Shown: positions 52,328 to 61,940, numbered from the stretch's first letter. The stretch: DNA of 64,000 bases from Streptomyces diastatochromogenes (GCA_026913215.1 JAPTYK010000001.1:4340001-4404000), one strand, 5' to 3'. Program-made: numbers and translations. Notes: generated by a model not told the origin, from the letters alone.

Positions 52328-53839
52328 GTGACGCAGAACGGACACGGTCCGGAGCAGGGCGGCGGTCAGCCGTGGGCGGCCCCTGGGGTCCCGCGGGTGG
52401 TCAGCCGGGAGGGCAGCCGCTGCCGCCCGCGCAGCCCCTGCCGCCGGAGGCGCCGCAGGGCGCCGCCGACCTGCAGTCCACCCAGTACCTGCCGCCGATA
52501 CCCCGCAGCAGGCCCCGCCGCAGCCCGGCTACGGCTACCCGGGCCCCGGTGCGGCCGACCTGCAGGCCACCCAGCACATCGCGCCGGTCCCGGGCGGGAT
52601 GCCGCCGGCGCAGGGCATGCCCCAGCAGCCGGGCATGCCCCGCAGCAGCCGGGCATGCCCCGCAGCAGCCCGGAATGCCCCGCAGCAGCCGGGAATGCCC
52701 CGCAGCAGCCGGGGATGCCGTCGGCGCAGGCCGCCGCCCCGCAGCCGGGGTACGGCTACCCGCAGCCCGGCGCCCCGGCCGCCCCGCAGCCCGGCTACGG
52801 CTACCCGGGCCCCGCCGCCCCGGCCGCCGCCGACATGCAGGCCACGCAGCACATGGCCCCGGTGCCGCCGCAGCAGGGCGGGGCTCCGACACCCAGTTCC
52901 TCGGCACGGGCCCGCTCGCCCACCAGGGGCCCGCCCCGGCCGGAGCCTCGGACGCGACCCAGTACATCGCCCCGTACCGGCGCAGGAGCCCGGCGAGCGG
53001 CAGCCGCCCGCCGAGTTCGACAGCCTCTTCCGTACGGAGGCCCGCGGGCGCCCCAGCCCCAGCAGCCGCACGCGCCGCAGGGCTACCAGCAGCCGGGCCC
53101 GGCCCCGTACCCGCAGCAGCACCAGCCCCGCAGCCCCGCAGCAGCAGTACGGCGGCTTCCAGGACGCCTACTACGAGGACGACGAGCCCGCGCCGCGCCG
53201 CAAGTCGCCGGTCGCGCTGATCGCCGCCGTCGTCGTCGGTTGCGCGGTCGTCGGCCTCGGCGCCGGGGCGCTGCTCAGCGGCGGGGACGAGAAGAAGGAC
53301 CCCAAGGCCGGAGGCCAGAACGTCGCGGCGAGCTCCGCCGCGCCGTCCGCCTCCGCGGAGCAGCCCTCGGAGAAGCCCGCCGACCCGGCGGAGCCGCAGG
53401 CGCAGGAGCTCAGCAAGCTGCTCGCGACCAGCAGCAACAGCCGGCAGACGGTGATCGACTCGGTCGCGTCCATCGACCGCTGCAAGAACCTCGACCAGGC
53501 CGCGAGCGACCTGCGGGCGCCGCCGAGGAGCGCCGGGGCCTGATCACCAAGCTCCAGGCGCTGTCGGTCGACAAGATCCCGAACAACGCGGCGCTGTCGG
53601 CGGCGCTCACCAAGGCCTGGCAGGCCTCGGCCGCCGCCGACGACCACTACGCGGCCTGGGCCGACCAGATGAAGGCCAAGAAGGCCTGCAAGGGCGGCCA
53701 CGCCCGCCCGACCAGCCAGAAGGCCGCGGCGAACGAGAAGAGCGGCGAGGCCACCGCCGCCAAGAAGACGGCGGCCGGGCTGTGGAACCCGACCGCCGCG
53801 AAGTACGGCCTGGAGAGGCGGGAGTGGACCCAGCTCTGA
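52328..53839 (+). CDS. Pro/Gln-rich membrane-anchored protein with ATQ motifs, frame-broken
   Basis: GTG 52328. The N-terminal 270 residues are Pro/Gln/Gly-rich, with PQPGYGYP and PQQPGM repeats and four copies of an (A/S)TQ(Y/H) motif: DLQSTQYLPPIP, DLQATQHIAPVP, DMQATQHMAPVP and SDATQYIAP. Then RRKSPVALIAAVVVGCAVVG and LGAGALLSGG is a single membrane helix. The outer domain has LLATSSNSRQTVIDSVASID and CKNLDQAASDLR, then after a break NNAALSAALTKAWQASAAAD and a single late Cys, ending RREWTQL. Several breaks occur, near 52500, 52620-52720, 52890 and 53520. The motifs look like phospho-Thr sites for an FHA partner. Confidence 0.7.
   Translation: MTQNGHGPEQGGGQPWAAPGVPRVVSREGSRCRPRSPCRRRRRRAPPTCSPPSTCRRYPAAGPAAARLRLPGPRCGRPAGHPAHRAGPGRDAAGAGHAPAAGHAPQQPGMPRSSPECPAAAGNAPQQPGMPSAQAAAPQPGYGYPQPGAPAAPQPGYGYPGPAAPAAADMQATQHMAPVPPQQGGAPTPSSSARARSPTRGPPRPEPRTRPSTSPRTGAGARRAAAARRVRQPLPYGGPRAPQPQQPHAPQGYQQPGPAPYPQQHQPRSPAAAVRRLPGRLLRGRRARAAPQVAGRADRRRRRRLRGRRPRRRGAAQRRGREEGPQGRRPERRGELRRAVRLRGAALGEARRPGGAAGAGAQQAARDQQQQPADGDRLGRVHRPLQEPRPGRERPAGAAEERRGLITKLQALSVDKIPNNAALSAALTKAWQASAAADDHYAAWADQMKAKKACKGGHARPTSQKAAANEKSGEATAAKKTAAGLWNPTAAKYGLERREWTQL
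52605..52725 (+). repeat. 20-base PQQPGM-coding repeats, each one C short of frame
   Basis: ATGCCCCGCAGCAGCCGGGC occurs five times in a row with minor changes, preceded by an 18-base copy without CG. Twenty bases are not a multiple of three; a fifth C would make 21 and code MPPQQPG. The same missing base in each copy points to systematic under-calling of the C-run. Confidence 0.75.
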
Positions 53840-53845
53840 GCGGGC

Positions 53846-55112
53846 CTACGGGGCGCTGAGGACGGTCTGCCCGACGTCGACGAAGCCGGGCTTCTGCGCC
53901 ACAAGGCGTCCCTGGCGGACCACCTGGAACGTCACCTCGTGGTTGACGATCCGGGTGAAGCCGGGGGCGCCGAGCAGGTCGTCGTACTTCCAGCGCAGGC
54001 TGGGGGTGAGGCCGCCGGTGTCGACCCGCTCGCCCTGGTCGAGGGCGTGGCTGATTTGGTCGGCGGTGATCTCGTCCCGGTGGAGTCCCTCGACGACGGC
54101 CTTGAGGACCGTGTACGCGATCCAGGTGGTCTGGACGCCGGTGTCGGCCGGGTCGACCCGGTTGTCGGCGAAGGCGTACTCCTGGATCACCTTGCGCATC
54201 GGCGCCCAGCTCTTGTCGGTCGCCTCCGGGTACCAGCCGGTGACGTACGCGCCCTCGAAGGGGCTGTGGGCGCCGCCGGTGCGGTCGATGACGGGCTGGT
54301 CGACGCTGCCGAGGACCGAGGAGATCCGGACGGAGCCCTTGGCGCGCTCCTGCTCCTCCGGGAGGCGCCGGAAGGAGTCGAAGAAGGTCTGGGTGCGCTC
54401 GCCGAGGACGGCGGTCACGCAGCCCTTCTCGCCGCCGGCCCGCTTGCGGGCGCGCCCGGCCTGCTGGGTGTACTCGGCGGCGTCCTCCAGGGCCGGGATG
54501 TCGATGGCGCTGCGGTGACTTGCCCTGCGCAGGCCGGAGTTGAGGAGCTCGGGGAGCCGGTCCCCGGCGGTGGTGTCGGGGCGGACGAGGGAGACCCGCT
54601 CGCAGGAGTCGGCCAGCTGCATGCCGTGTCCGGCGACGAGCGAGGCCACCCCGCCGTTGACGGGGTAGGACAGCGGGCTGGTGAACTCGTCCTCCGCGAT
54701 GCCGTAGCCGCCGATGTACGGGATGCCCGCGGCCTCCAGCGGGGCCATGAAGGCGCGGCCGTTCTGGCTGTACGAGCCGACGACGGCCACGGCCTTCTCG
54801 CGCACCGCCCGGCGGGCGCAGGCGGCGGCGCCGGCGCTGGTGTTCTGTTCGTTGCAGGTGAGGACGCGCAGCTCGTGCCCGTCGATGCCGCCCTGGGCGT
54901 TCACCCACCGGGCGTACGTCTGCGCCATGGCGGGCATTCCGGGCATGTTGGTCGCCCGGGTCTGGTCGGGAGCCCAGGTCATCACCGTGACGGGCTCCCT
55001 GGAGCCCCGTGGCACCAGGGAGCACGCCACAGCCGGTGAGCAGGGACGCTCCGGCCGCCGCGGTGGTCATGTACGCGAGGAGTGGGGTCAGTCGCCTACC
55101 GGTCATGGGCAT
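53846..55112 (-). CDS. ABC-type branched-chain/amide substrate-binding lipoprotein
   Basis: ATG 55112 (other ATGs at 55118 and 55106). RRLTPLLAYMTTAAAGASLL followed by TGCGVL is a lipoprotein signal with lipobox LLTGC. After one break near 55020, PVTVMTWAPDQTRATNMPGM begins a type I periplasmic binding fold: GIDGHELRVLTCNEQNTSAG, KAVAVVGSYSQNGRAFMAPL, IPYIGGYGIAEDEFTSPLSY, VTGWYPEATDKSWAPMRKVI and VQTTWIAYTVLKAVVEGLHR. This resembles Leu/Ile/Val- or amide-binding proteins. No permease genes are adjacent, so it may be a stand-alone sensor. Confidence 0.82.
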
Positions 55113-55249
55113 GCACATTTCCGCCTCATGGGTAACGCGGGAGTGAGCGAGCCTCAACGGTGGGTGACGCGAAGGTGAATTGCGGGGGCCGGCGCCCGAA
55201 TGGGGAGGGGGTGGGTCCGCTTACCGGACAAGGAACGTACGATCGAAAC

Positions 55250-55765
55250 GTGTCCAGTCCCGCCCCCAGTCCCGTCCCCGGTTCGGTGAACTCTTCCCGT
55301 CGCGGCCGTCGCTCCTCCACCATGGGCGGCATGCCGCTCAACGACATGCCGTGGTGGCGCTGGCGCAGCAACGTGCGCTCGGCGCTGCACATGCTCTCCG
55401 ACCCCGGATTCCACGAGACCGCCTGGCTGACCGGCCAGGAGGGATACGGCGACGTCACCGACGCCGTCTACCGCCTCGTCGAGGACACCTGGCTCGACAA
55501 CTGGTCCGCCGAGAAGTACGTCGGCTCGATCTTCCGCGACACCACCGAGGCCGCCCTCGTCGACGTCGCCGTCCTCCGCGTGCTCCGCATCATGCACCAG
55601 GTCGGACCCGACGCTCCCGTCTCCGTCTACATGGGACACCCGGGCTGGCCCGAGGCCGTCCGCGCCGCCCGCGAGGCCCACGTACGCCTCGCCCGGGCCG
55701 ACGGCGAGGACCCCGACACGCCCCCGCACTCCCTCGACGTGCTCCGTATCATGACGCGGTCCTGA
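55250..55765 (+). CDS. conserved Streptomyces protein of unknown function
   Basis: GTG 55250 gives a Ser/Pro/Arg-rich start; ATG 55322 (MGGMPLNDMPWWRW) is an alternative start of the conserved part. SNVRSALHMLSDPGFHETAW, LTGQEGYGDVTDAVYRLVED, WSAEKYVGSIFRDTTEAALV and VDVAVLRVLRIMHQVGPDAP suggest an all-helical cytoplasmic domain. It ends SLDVLRIMTRS. No named domain is recognised. The frame is intact and the gene is followed by purU after 59 bases. Confidence 0.7.
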   Translation: MSSPAPSPVPGSVNSSRRGRRSSTMGGMPLNDMPWWRWRSNVRSALHMLSDPGFHETAWLTGQEGYGDVTDAVYRLVEDTWLDNWSAEKYVGSIFRDTTEAALVDVAVLRVLRIMHQVGPDAPVSVYMGHPGWPEAVRAAREAHVRLARADGEDPDTPPHSLDVLRIMTRS

Positions 55766-55824
55766 GCCGTTCCGCCTGCCGGACGGTGGACCGCCCGGCG
55801 GAGCGCTTGTGGCAGGCTGACGGG

Positions 55825-56675
55825 ATGACCGACCAGTACGTCCTCACCATCTCGTGCCCGGACAAGCAGGGCATCGTGCACGCCGTGTCGAGCTACCTCT
55901 TCATCACGGGATGCAACATCGAGGACAGCCAGCAGTTCGGAGACCGTGACACCGGTCTCTTCTTCATGCGGGTCCACTTCTCGGCCGAGGCGCCGGTGAC
56001 GGTCGAGAAGCTGCGGGCGAGCTTCGCGGCGGTCGGGGACTCCTTCGGGATGGACTGGCAGATCAACAGGGCCGACCAGCCCATGCGGGTTGTCCTGATG
56101 GTCTCCAAGTTCGGGCACTGCCTGAACGACCTGCTGTTCCGGTCGCGGATCGGGGCGCTGCCGGTGGAGATCGTCGCGGTCGTGTCCAACCACACGGACT
56201 TCGAGGAGCTGGTGGGCTCGTACGGGATCCCGTTCCGGCACATCCCGGTCACCAAGGAGAACAAGCCGGAGGCCGAGGCGGAGCTCCTGGAGCTGGTGCG
56301 GGAGCAGGACGTCGAGCTGGTCGTCCTCGCCCGCTACATGCAGGTGCTGTCGGACGACCTGTGCAAGGCCCTGTCCGGGCGGATCATCAACATCCACCAC
56401 TCCTTCCTGCCGAGCTTCAAGGGCGCCAAGCCCTACCACCAGGCGCACGCGCGCGGGTGAAGCTCATCGGCGCGACCGCGCACTACGTGACCGCCGACCT
56501 CGACGAGGGCCCGATCATCGAGCAGGAGGTCGAGCGGGTGGGCCACGAGGTGACCCCGGACCAGCTGGTGGCGACCGGCCGCGACGTCGAGTGCCAGGCG
56601 CTCGCGCGCGCCGTCAAGTGGCACGCGGAGCGCCGCATCCTCCTGAACGGCCGCCGCACGGTCGTCTTCGCATAG
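55825..56675 (+). CDS. purU: formyltetrahydrofolate deformylase
   Basis: ATG 55825: YVLTISCPDKQGIVHAVSSY is the ACT-type regulatory domain, and NIEDSQQFGDRDTGLFFMRV is typical PurU. The catalytic formyltransferase-like domain has VLMVSKFGHCLNDLLFRSRI, EIVAVVSNHTDFEELVGSYG, VVLARYMQVLSDDLCKALSG and INIHHSFLPSFKGAKPYHQA with the His/Asp site, then after one missing base near 56455 IGATAHYVTADLDEGPIIEQ. It releases formate from 10-formyl-THF. Repaired length about 283 residues. It converges with the anti-sigma gene, 12 bases apart. Confidence 0.93.
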
Positions 56676-56687
56676 GTCTGGTGGGGC

Positions 56688-57948
56688 CTACAGCCGGCTC
56701 AGGGACGCCGCCGCCGACAGGACGTCCCTGATGGCCTCCCGGTCGCCGTCCTGACCGGCGGCGGCCTCCTCCGGGGTGATGTGGCCCGCCACCAGCTGGC
56801 AGAACTCCACCCCGTCCATGGCCACCTGGGCGACCGCCCGGTCCGGTGAGCCGACCGCCGCCGGGGAGTCCAGGGCGATGTACCAGTGGCCGCCGCCCGC
56901 GCCCTCGACCTCCAGGTGGAGCGAGCGGCCCGGCGCGCCCGCCGTGACGAGCTCCGGGCGGGCCGGCCAGGCCGCGCGGCGGCGGTTGGCGAGGGCGCCC
57001 GGCAGCAGCCGGGCCGCGAGGTCGATCATGTCGTGGAGGTGCGCGCCGCTGGGCGGCGCGTACGGATAGGCCACCGCCGTCGCGATGTCGTCCGCGTGCA
57101 GCCAGCACTCGAAGGCCCGCTCCAGGAGGAGTCCCGGAGCGGGAGGAGAAGCACTGTAGGTGACCGTCAGGTCGGCCACGTTCCGGCCCGCGAACGCGAC
57201 CGTCCGGATCAGCGTGTGCGACTGGTTCCGCCAGGGCTCCCTGATGGCGCGGTTCGGCGGCCGGTCCTGGGCCGCCCAGAACGCTTGGGTCCGTTCCGTC
57301 GGGGACAGTTCCGGCACGTCCGCGCCGAGCGGGTCGTCCAGGCCGAGGGCCGAGGACACCAGGCCGTCCACCGCCATGAGGTGGCCGATGACCGAGGCGA
57401 CGGTGGCCTTGCGGCGCACCGTGCGGTCCTCCTCGTACCACTTGAGCCGGACCGGGGCGTGCCACTCGGACTCGCCGATGTCCCGGAGCAGCGCGTCGAG
57501 CCGGGCGGTCTCCGCGTCGTACGGCGTGACCCAGTCGGGGACGGGGATGCGGGCGGGGCGGCGGCCGAGGCAGGTCTCCAGGACCCGGGAGCGGAGCATC
57601 GGGTCGAGGTCCAGGTCGCGGTCCTCGTGGAGGAGGGTGACGGCGTCGCGGAGCCGGAGGGCCTCGTCGGCGCAGGGGGCGCAGGTGGTGAGGTGGTCCT
57701 CGACGGCCGCGCTCTCGCCGGTGGAGCACGCCGAAAGTGCCCAGGCCCCGAGCAGGGACTTGAGCACGTTGTGGGTGAGGACCGGTACCTCTGGTTCCTC
57801 CGCCTCCGCTTCCTCTCCTCCTCCGGTGGTTCCGCAGGTCGTTCCGCAGGTGGTGCCGTCAGGTCCGCGTGGTCGTCGGCCGCCCGGCGCGGCCCCGGTA
57901 TCCGGGCGCGCGGGCGACGTCGTCCGGCTCGCCGCTCGCCTCGCTCAC
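56688..57948 (-). CDS. zinc-binding anti-sigma factor with mycothiol-isomerase-like domain
   Basis: GTG 57948 overlaps the sigma-factor stop (GTGA). After about 50 variable residues and a break near 57880 comes VLTHNVLKSLLGAWALSACS and AVEDHLTTCAPCADEALRLR, an H-x3-C-x2-C zinc anti-sigma motif. The rest is a DinB/MDMPI-type domain: WYEEDRTVRRKATVASVIGH, LMAVDGLVSSALGLDDPLGA and FECWLHADDIATAVAYPYAP with metal-type His residues, ending LSAAASLSRL. No membrane helix is seen, so it should sense its signal in the cytoplasm, perhaps a thiol state. Partner: the ECF sigma factor upstream. Confidence 0.85.
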
Positions 57949-58495
57949 GGGGTCCGTCCGTAGCCGTGCGCGAGGAGAGCAGCTGGAGTCCGAGCCGGAG
58001 GCGCCGGCGGGCCTCGTCCTCGGTGACGCCGAGGTCGGCGGCGGTCTGGCGGTAGTCGCGCCGCTGGAAGTACGCCAGTTCGAGCGCGGCCCGCAGGGGT
58101 GCGGGCATGGAGGTCACGATGTAGTCGGCGCGGGCGGCGACCCAGGCCCGGCGGACCTTCTGCTCCAGCTCCTCGGCGGAGCCGATCCCGGTCTCCTCGT
58201 ACGCCGTGGCCTCGGTCTGCCGCAGCCGCTGCACGGCCTGCCGCTGGGTCAGCCGGGCGACCCACGCGCGCATGCTGCCCTGCTTCGGGTCGTAGGAGTC
58301 GGGGTTCTCCCAGATGTGGCCGAAGACCTCACGGGTGACCTGGTCGGCCGCCGCGTCGTCGTCGAGGACCCGGTGGGCGAGGCTGTGCACGAGGGAGGCG
58401 AACCGGTCGTAGAACTCGCCGAGGGCAGCGGCCTCCCCGCGCGCCAGCCGCTGCTGCATCCTGCGGTCCCAGCGCCGTGGTGTCTCCATCGCCAT
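57945..58495 (-). CDS. ECF sigma factor
   Basis: ATG 58495. EFYDRFASLVHSLAHRVLDD, AAADQVTREVFGHIWENPDS and MRAWVARLTQRQAVQRLRQT form sigma region 2; MPAPLRAALELAYFQRRDYR and QTAADLGVTEDEARRRLRLG form region 4. One missing base near 57975 leads to the end LLSSAHGYGRTP and a TGA at 57947-57945 that overlaps the anti-sigma GTG. About 183 residues, without region 3, as usual in ECF factors. Confidence 0.9.
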
Positions 58496-58689
58496 GCGGC
58501 TCTCCGCCCCTTCCCGGAGACCGGATTCCCGGTCCCGGCATACCGGTTCTCCTCCAAAGTAGTGCGCCGCTCCGACAACACGCGCCTGTTTGCCGCAAGT
58601 GCGACCTTGACGCGGATGTGGATGGTAAGGAAAACGTCGCCCTCGGGCCGGGGGGTTTCGGGCGGGCGTGGCGGGGCAGGCGCCCGTCC

Positions 58690-59109
58690 GTGACGACGAT
58701 CGAGGTCGACGAGGACGCGTACGGCTCCTGGACGGTGTTCCACGTCCGGGGGGAACTGGACCTGGTCACCTCCCCCGGGATACGCCGCCGCGTCCACGAG
58801 GCCGTGGCGGGCGGCCGTCACGACCTGGTGATCGACCTGTCCGCCGTGCGGTTCTGCGATTCCAGCGGGGTCGGCGTGCTGATCGCCTCCCGCCGGCTGC
58901 TCCGCTCCTGCGGCGGCCGGCTCCGCCTGATCCTCCCCGAGGACTCCGGAAGCCGGGACGCCCACGTCGGGCGGGTGCTCTCCGCGCTCGGCGTCCGGCG
59001 CCTCTTCGACGTGTACGAGGACGTGCCGGGGGCGCTCGCGGAGCTGCCGGGGCCCCGGGCGGAGCCGTCCGGCCCCCTCACGGAGCCGTCGTACCGAGAC
59101 GCTCCCTGA
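58690..59109 (+). CDS. STAS-domain anti-sigma-factor antagonist
   Basis: GTG 58690 (VTTIEVDEDAYGSW); a GTG near 58618 could add 24 residues. WTVFHVRGELDLVTSPGIRR and HDLVIDLSAVRFCDSSGVGV with the phosphorylatable Ser in DSSG, LIASRRLLRSCGGRLRLILP and LSALGVRRLFDVYEDVPGAL complete the domain; the Pro-rich tail ends PSYRDAP. It would bind an HPK-type anti-sigma kinase when not phosphorylated. It is divergent from the sigma factor and its 3' end overlaps the convergent ligase by 32 bases. Confidence 0.87.
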   Translation: MTTIEVDEDAYGSWTVFHVRGELDLVTSPGIRRRVHEAVAGGRHDLVIDLSAVRFCDSSGVGVLIASRRLLRSCGGRLRLILPEDSGSRDAHVGRVLSALGVRRLFDVYEDVPGALAELPGPRAEPSGPLTEPSYRDAP

Positions 59110-60615
59110 GTTTGTACTTGAGGACCTTCCGCAGGGTCTCGTTGCGGGGCAGGGCCTCCACCACCTCCAGCTGCTCCGGCAGCTTGTGGACGGAGAGCCC
59201 GGCCTCCCGCAGGAAGGCCGCGATCCGCGGGAGGTCCAGCGGGGCGGCGCCCGGGGGCTGTTCGACGACGGCGCAGACGCGTTCGCCGCGCTCGGCGTCC
59301 GGGAGGCCGATGACGGCGGCGTCGCCCACGTCCGGGTGCGTGTGGAGGAGGTCCTCGATCTCCTTGGCCGAGATGTTCTCTCCCTTGCGGATGATGATGT
59401 CCTTGACGCGGCCGGTGAGGACGAGGTGGCCGCTCGGCGTGAGCCGGCCCAGGTCACCGGTGATGAGGAAGCCGTCCTCGTCGAAGGCGGCGGCCGTCTG
59501 CGCCGGGTCGAGATAGCCCCGGCAGACGGCCTCGCCGCGGAGCCGGACCTCGCCGTCGCCGGTGATGCGGATCTCCATGCCGGCGGGCGGGCGGCCCTCG
59601 GTCGTGGCGAGGTTCTCCTCGGTGTCGTCCGGGGCGCCCATCGTGATCATGGGGACCTCGGTCATGCCGTACCCGTGGGTGAGCTGGCAGCCGAGCTCCT
59701 TGCGCACCGCGTGGTAGACCTCCGGCGGCTTGGGCGCCCCGCCGCCCGCGAGCAGGCGGAGGGTGGGGATGACGGGCTTCCCCGGCCGTTTGCGCTGCTC
59801 GGCGAGGAACATCGAGTAGAAGGCGGTGGAGCCGCCGGCGACGGTCACGCCGTGCCGGTTGTACTCGTCGAGGGCCTCCGGCAGCGAGAACTGCTCGAAC
59901 ATCACGGCCGGGAAGCCGTACAGCAGGAGCATCACCGTGTAGTCGGGCCCGGCGATGTGCGCGTACGGGAAGGCCATCGAGCCGACGTCCTCGGCCGTGA
60001 GGTGGAGGGCGTGGGCGAGGCAGGCGCCGCCGGCGAGGAGCGAGCGGTCGGTGTGCAGGACGCCCTTGGGGTCGGAGGTGGTCCCCGAGGTCCAGTAGAT
60101 CCAGCGGACGTCCGTGCCGGAGGCGGGCGGCGGGGGCAGGACGGCCGGGTCGCCGTCGGGCAGGCTCTCCGGGGAGTACGCCTCGAACACCCCGCGCGCG
60201 CCGAGCGTCCGGGCCATCTCCGCGTGGTCGAATCCACGCCAGGTTCCGGGTATCGCGAAGTACTCGGCCTTCGACTCGCGCAGCGCGAAGCCGACTTCCC
60301 TGGCGCGGTAGAAGGGGATCACCGGTGACTGCACGGCGCCGATGCGGGCCAGCGCGAAGGTGAGCACGGCGGTCTCGATGCGGGTCGGCAGCTGCCAGGC
60401 CACGACCGTCCCGGGCCGCACGCCCCTCCCGTACAGCCCGGCGGCGCAGCGCTCGGCGCGCTCGCGCAGGCCCCCGAAGGTGAGGACGCGGTCGCCCTGG
60501 AGGAGGACGGGCCGGTCGGGGTGAGGTCGGCGCGGCGCTCGACGAGCTCCCAGAGCGTGCGGGACCCGCCCAGGGCGCGTGCGGTCTCGCCGGGAGTGCG
60601 TGCGGTCTCGGTCAT
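59078..60615 (-). CDS. acyl-CoA synthetase (cyclohexanecarboxylate-CoA ligase-like)
   Basis: ATG 60615: RTLWELVERRADLTP, then one missing base near 60520 leads to LQGDRVLTFGGLRERAERCA. GTVVAWQLPTRIETAVLTFA, WIYWTSGTTSDPKGVLHTDR (P-loop), LTHGYGMTEVPMITMGAPDD, FLITGDLGRLTPSGHLVLTG and RVKDIIIRKGENISAKEIED complete the ANL motifs, and LPRNETLRKVLKYKLRER has the catalytic Lys. Length about 512 residues. It is divergent from the amidohydrolase operon, with two operator-like palindromes between, and may feed it a CoA ester. Confidence 0.88.
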
Positions 60616-60631
60616 CCCGTACTCCTCATGG

Positions 60632-60725
60632 CTGACGTTCCGTCAGATCGTGCGGTGAGCGTAGAGGTCCGGCGCTTGTCGGTCCAGGGGTGCGGGGCTA
60701 GCCTGATCCCGTCAGATCTGACGGG
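60632..60725 (+). promoter_or_regulatory. two related operators between CoA ligase and amidohydrolase genes
   Basis: CTGACG-TTC-CGTCAG (60632-60646) lies 17 bases upstream of the ligase start, and CCCGTCAGATCTGACGGG (60708-60725), a perfect 18-base palindrome, lies 24 bases upstream of the amidohydrolase start. Both contain the half-site CGTCAGAT. This is a typical layout for one TetR-family repressor controlling two divergent acyl-CoA operons; no regulator gene for it is in the window. Confidence 0.8.
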
Positions 60726-60749
60726 TCATCAGAAAATGGAGAAGGCTCC

Positions 60750-61940
60750 ATGACGGAACTGCCCCGCATCATCAGCGTCGACGACCACGTGATCGAGCCC
60801 GCGCACCTCTTCGAGACCTGGCTCCCGAAGAAGTACCGGGACCGCGGGCCCCGGGCCCTCACGGCCGGCATCGGGGAGCTCGCCTACGTCGGCGGCAAGT
60901 ACCAGATCACGATGGACCCCGAGGGACCGCCCACCGACTGGTGGATCTACGAGGACCTCAAGTTCCCGTACAAGCGCAACATCGCCGCCGTCGGCTTCGA
61001 CCGCGACGACATGACCCTGGAGGGGATCACCAGGGAGGAGATGCGGCGCGGCTGCTGGGACCCGAAGGCCCGCCTCGCCGACATGGACCTCAACCACGTC
61101 GAGGCCTCCCTCTGCTTCCCCACCTTCCCCCGCTTCTGCGGCCAGACCTTCGCCGAGGCCCACGACAAGGAGGTCGCCCTCGCCTGCGTCCGCGCCTACA
61201 ACGACTGGATGGTCGAGGAGTGGTGCGGCGACAGCGGCGGCCGGCTGATCCCGCTGTGCATCATCCCGCTCTGGGACGTCGACCTCGCCGTCGCCGAGAT
61301 CCGGCGCAACGCCGCGCGCGGGGTGCGGGCCGTGACCTTCTCCGAGATCCCCACCCACCTCGGCCTGCCGTCGATCCACTCCGGCCACTGGGCCCCGTTC
61401 TTCGCCGTCTGCCAGGAGACCGGCACGGTGGTGAACATGCACATCGGCTCCAGCAGCCAGATGCCCGCCGCCTCCCCCGACGCCCCGCCCGCCGTCCAGG
61501 CCTCGCTGAGCTTCAACAACGCCATGGCCTCGATGATGGACTTCCTCTTCAGCGGGGTGCTGGTGAAGTTCCCCCGGCTCACGCTCGCCTACAGCGAGGG
61601 CCAGATGGGCTGGATCCCGTACGCCCTCGAACGCGCCGACGACGTCTGGGAGGAGCACCGCGCCTGGGGCGGGGTGCGCGACCTGATCCCCGAGCCGCCG
61701 TCCACGTACTACTACCGGCAGATCTACTGCTGCTTCTTCCGCGACAAGCACGGCATCGCCTCGCTCGACGTGGTCGGCCGGGACAACGCCACCTTCGAGA
61801 CCGACTACCCGCACGTCGACTCGACCTTCCCGCACACCAAGGAGGTCGCCCTCGACCACGTCCGGGGCCTCGACGACGAGACGGTCTACAAACTCATGCG
61901 CGGCAACGCCATCCGCATGCTCGGACTGGACATCGTCTGA
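60750..61940 (+). CDS. amidohydrolase-2 family metal enzyme
   Basis: ATG 60750 after GGAGAAGG; intact, 396 residues. ISVDDHVIEPAHLFETWLPK is a variant of the first metal site (usually DxHxH). Further pieces are LADMDLNHVEASLCFPTFPR, MHIGSSSQMPAASPDAPPAV (metal His), FPRLTLAYSEGQMGWIPYAL and ATFETDYPHVDSTFPHTKEV with the Asp-x-x-His end motif. The family has hydrolases and nonoxidative decarboxylases of aromatic acids. It is followed by two acyl-CoA dehydrogenases, so it acts in an acyl-CoA or ring-cleavage pathway. Confidence 0.85.
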   Translation: MTELPRIISVDDHVIEPAHLFETWLPKKYRDRGPRALTAGIGELAYVGGKYQITMDPEGPPTDWWIYEDLKFPYKRNIAAVGFDRDDMTLEGITREEMRRGCWDPKARLADMDLNHVEASLCFPTFPRFCGQTFAEAHDKEVALACVRAYNDWMVEEWCGDSGGRLIPLCIIPLWDVDLAVAEIRRNAARGVRAVTFSEIPTHLGLPSIHSGHWAPFFAVCQETGTVVNMHIGSSSQMPAASPDAPPAVQASLSFNNAMASMMDFLFSGVLVKFPRLTLAYSEGQMGWIPYALERADDVWEEHRAWGGVRDLIPEPPSTYYYRQIYCCFFRDKHGIASLDVVGRDNATFETDYPHVDSTFPHTKEVALDHVRGLDDETVYKLMRGNAIRMLGLDIV

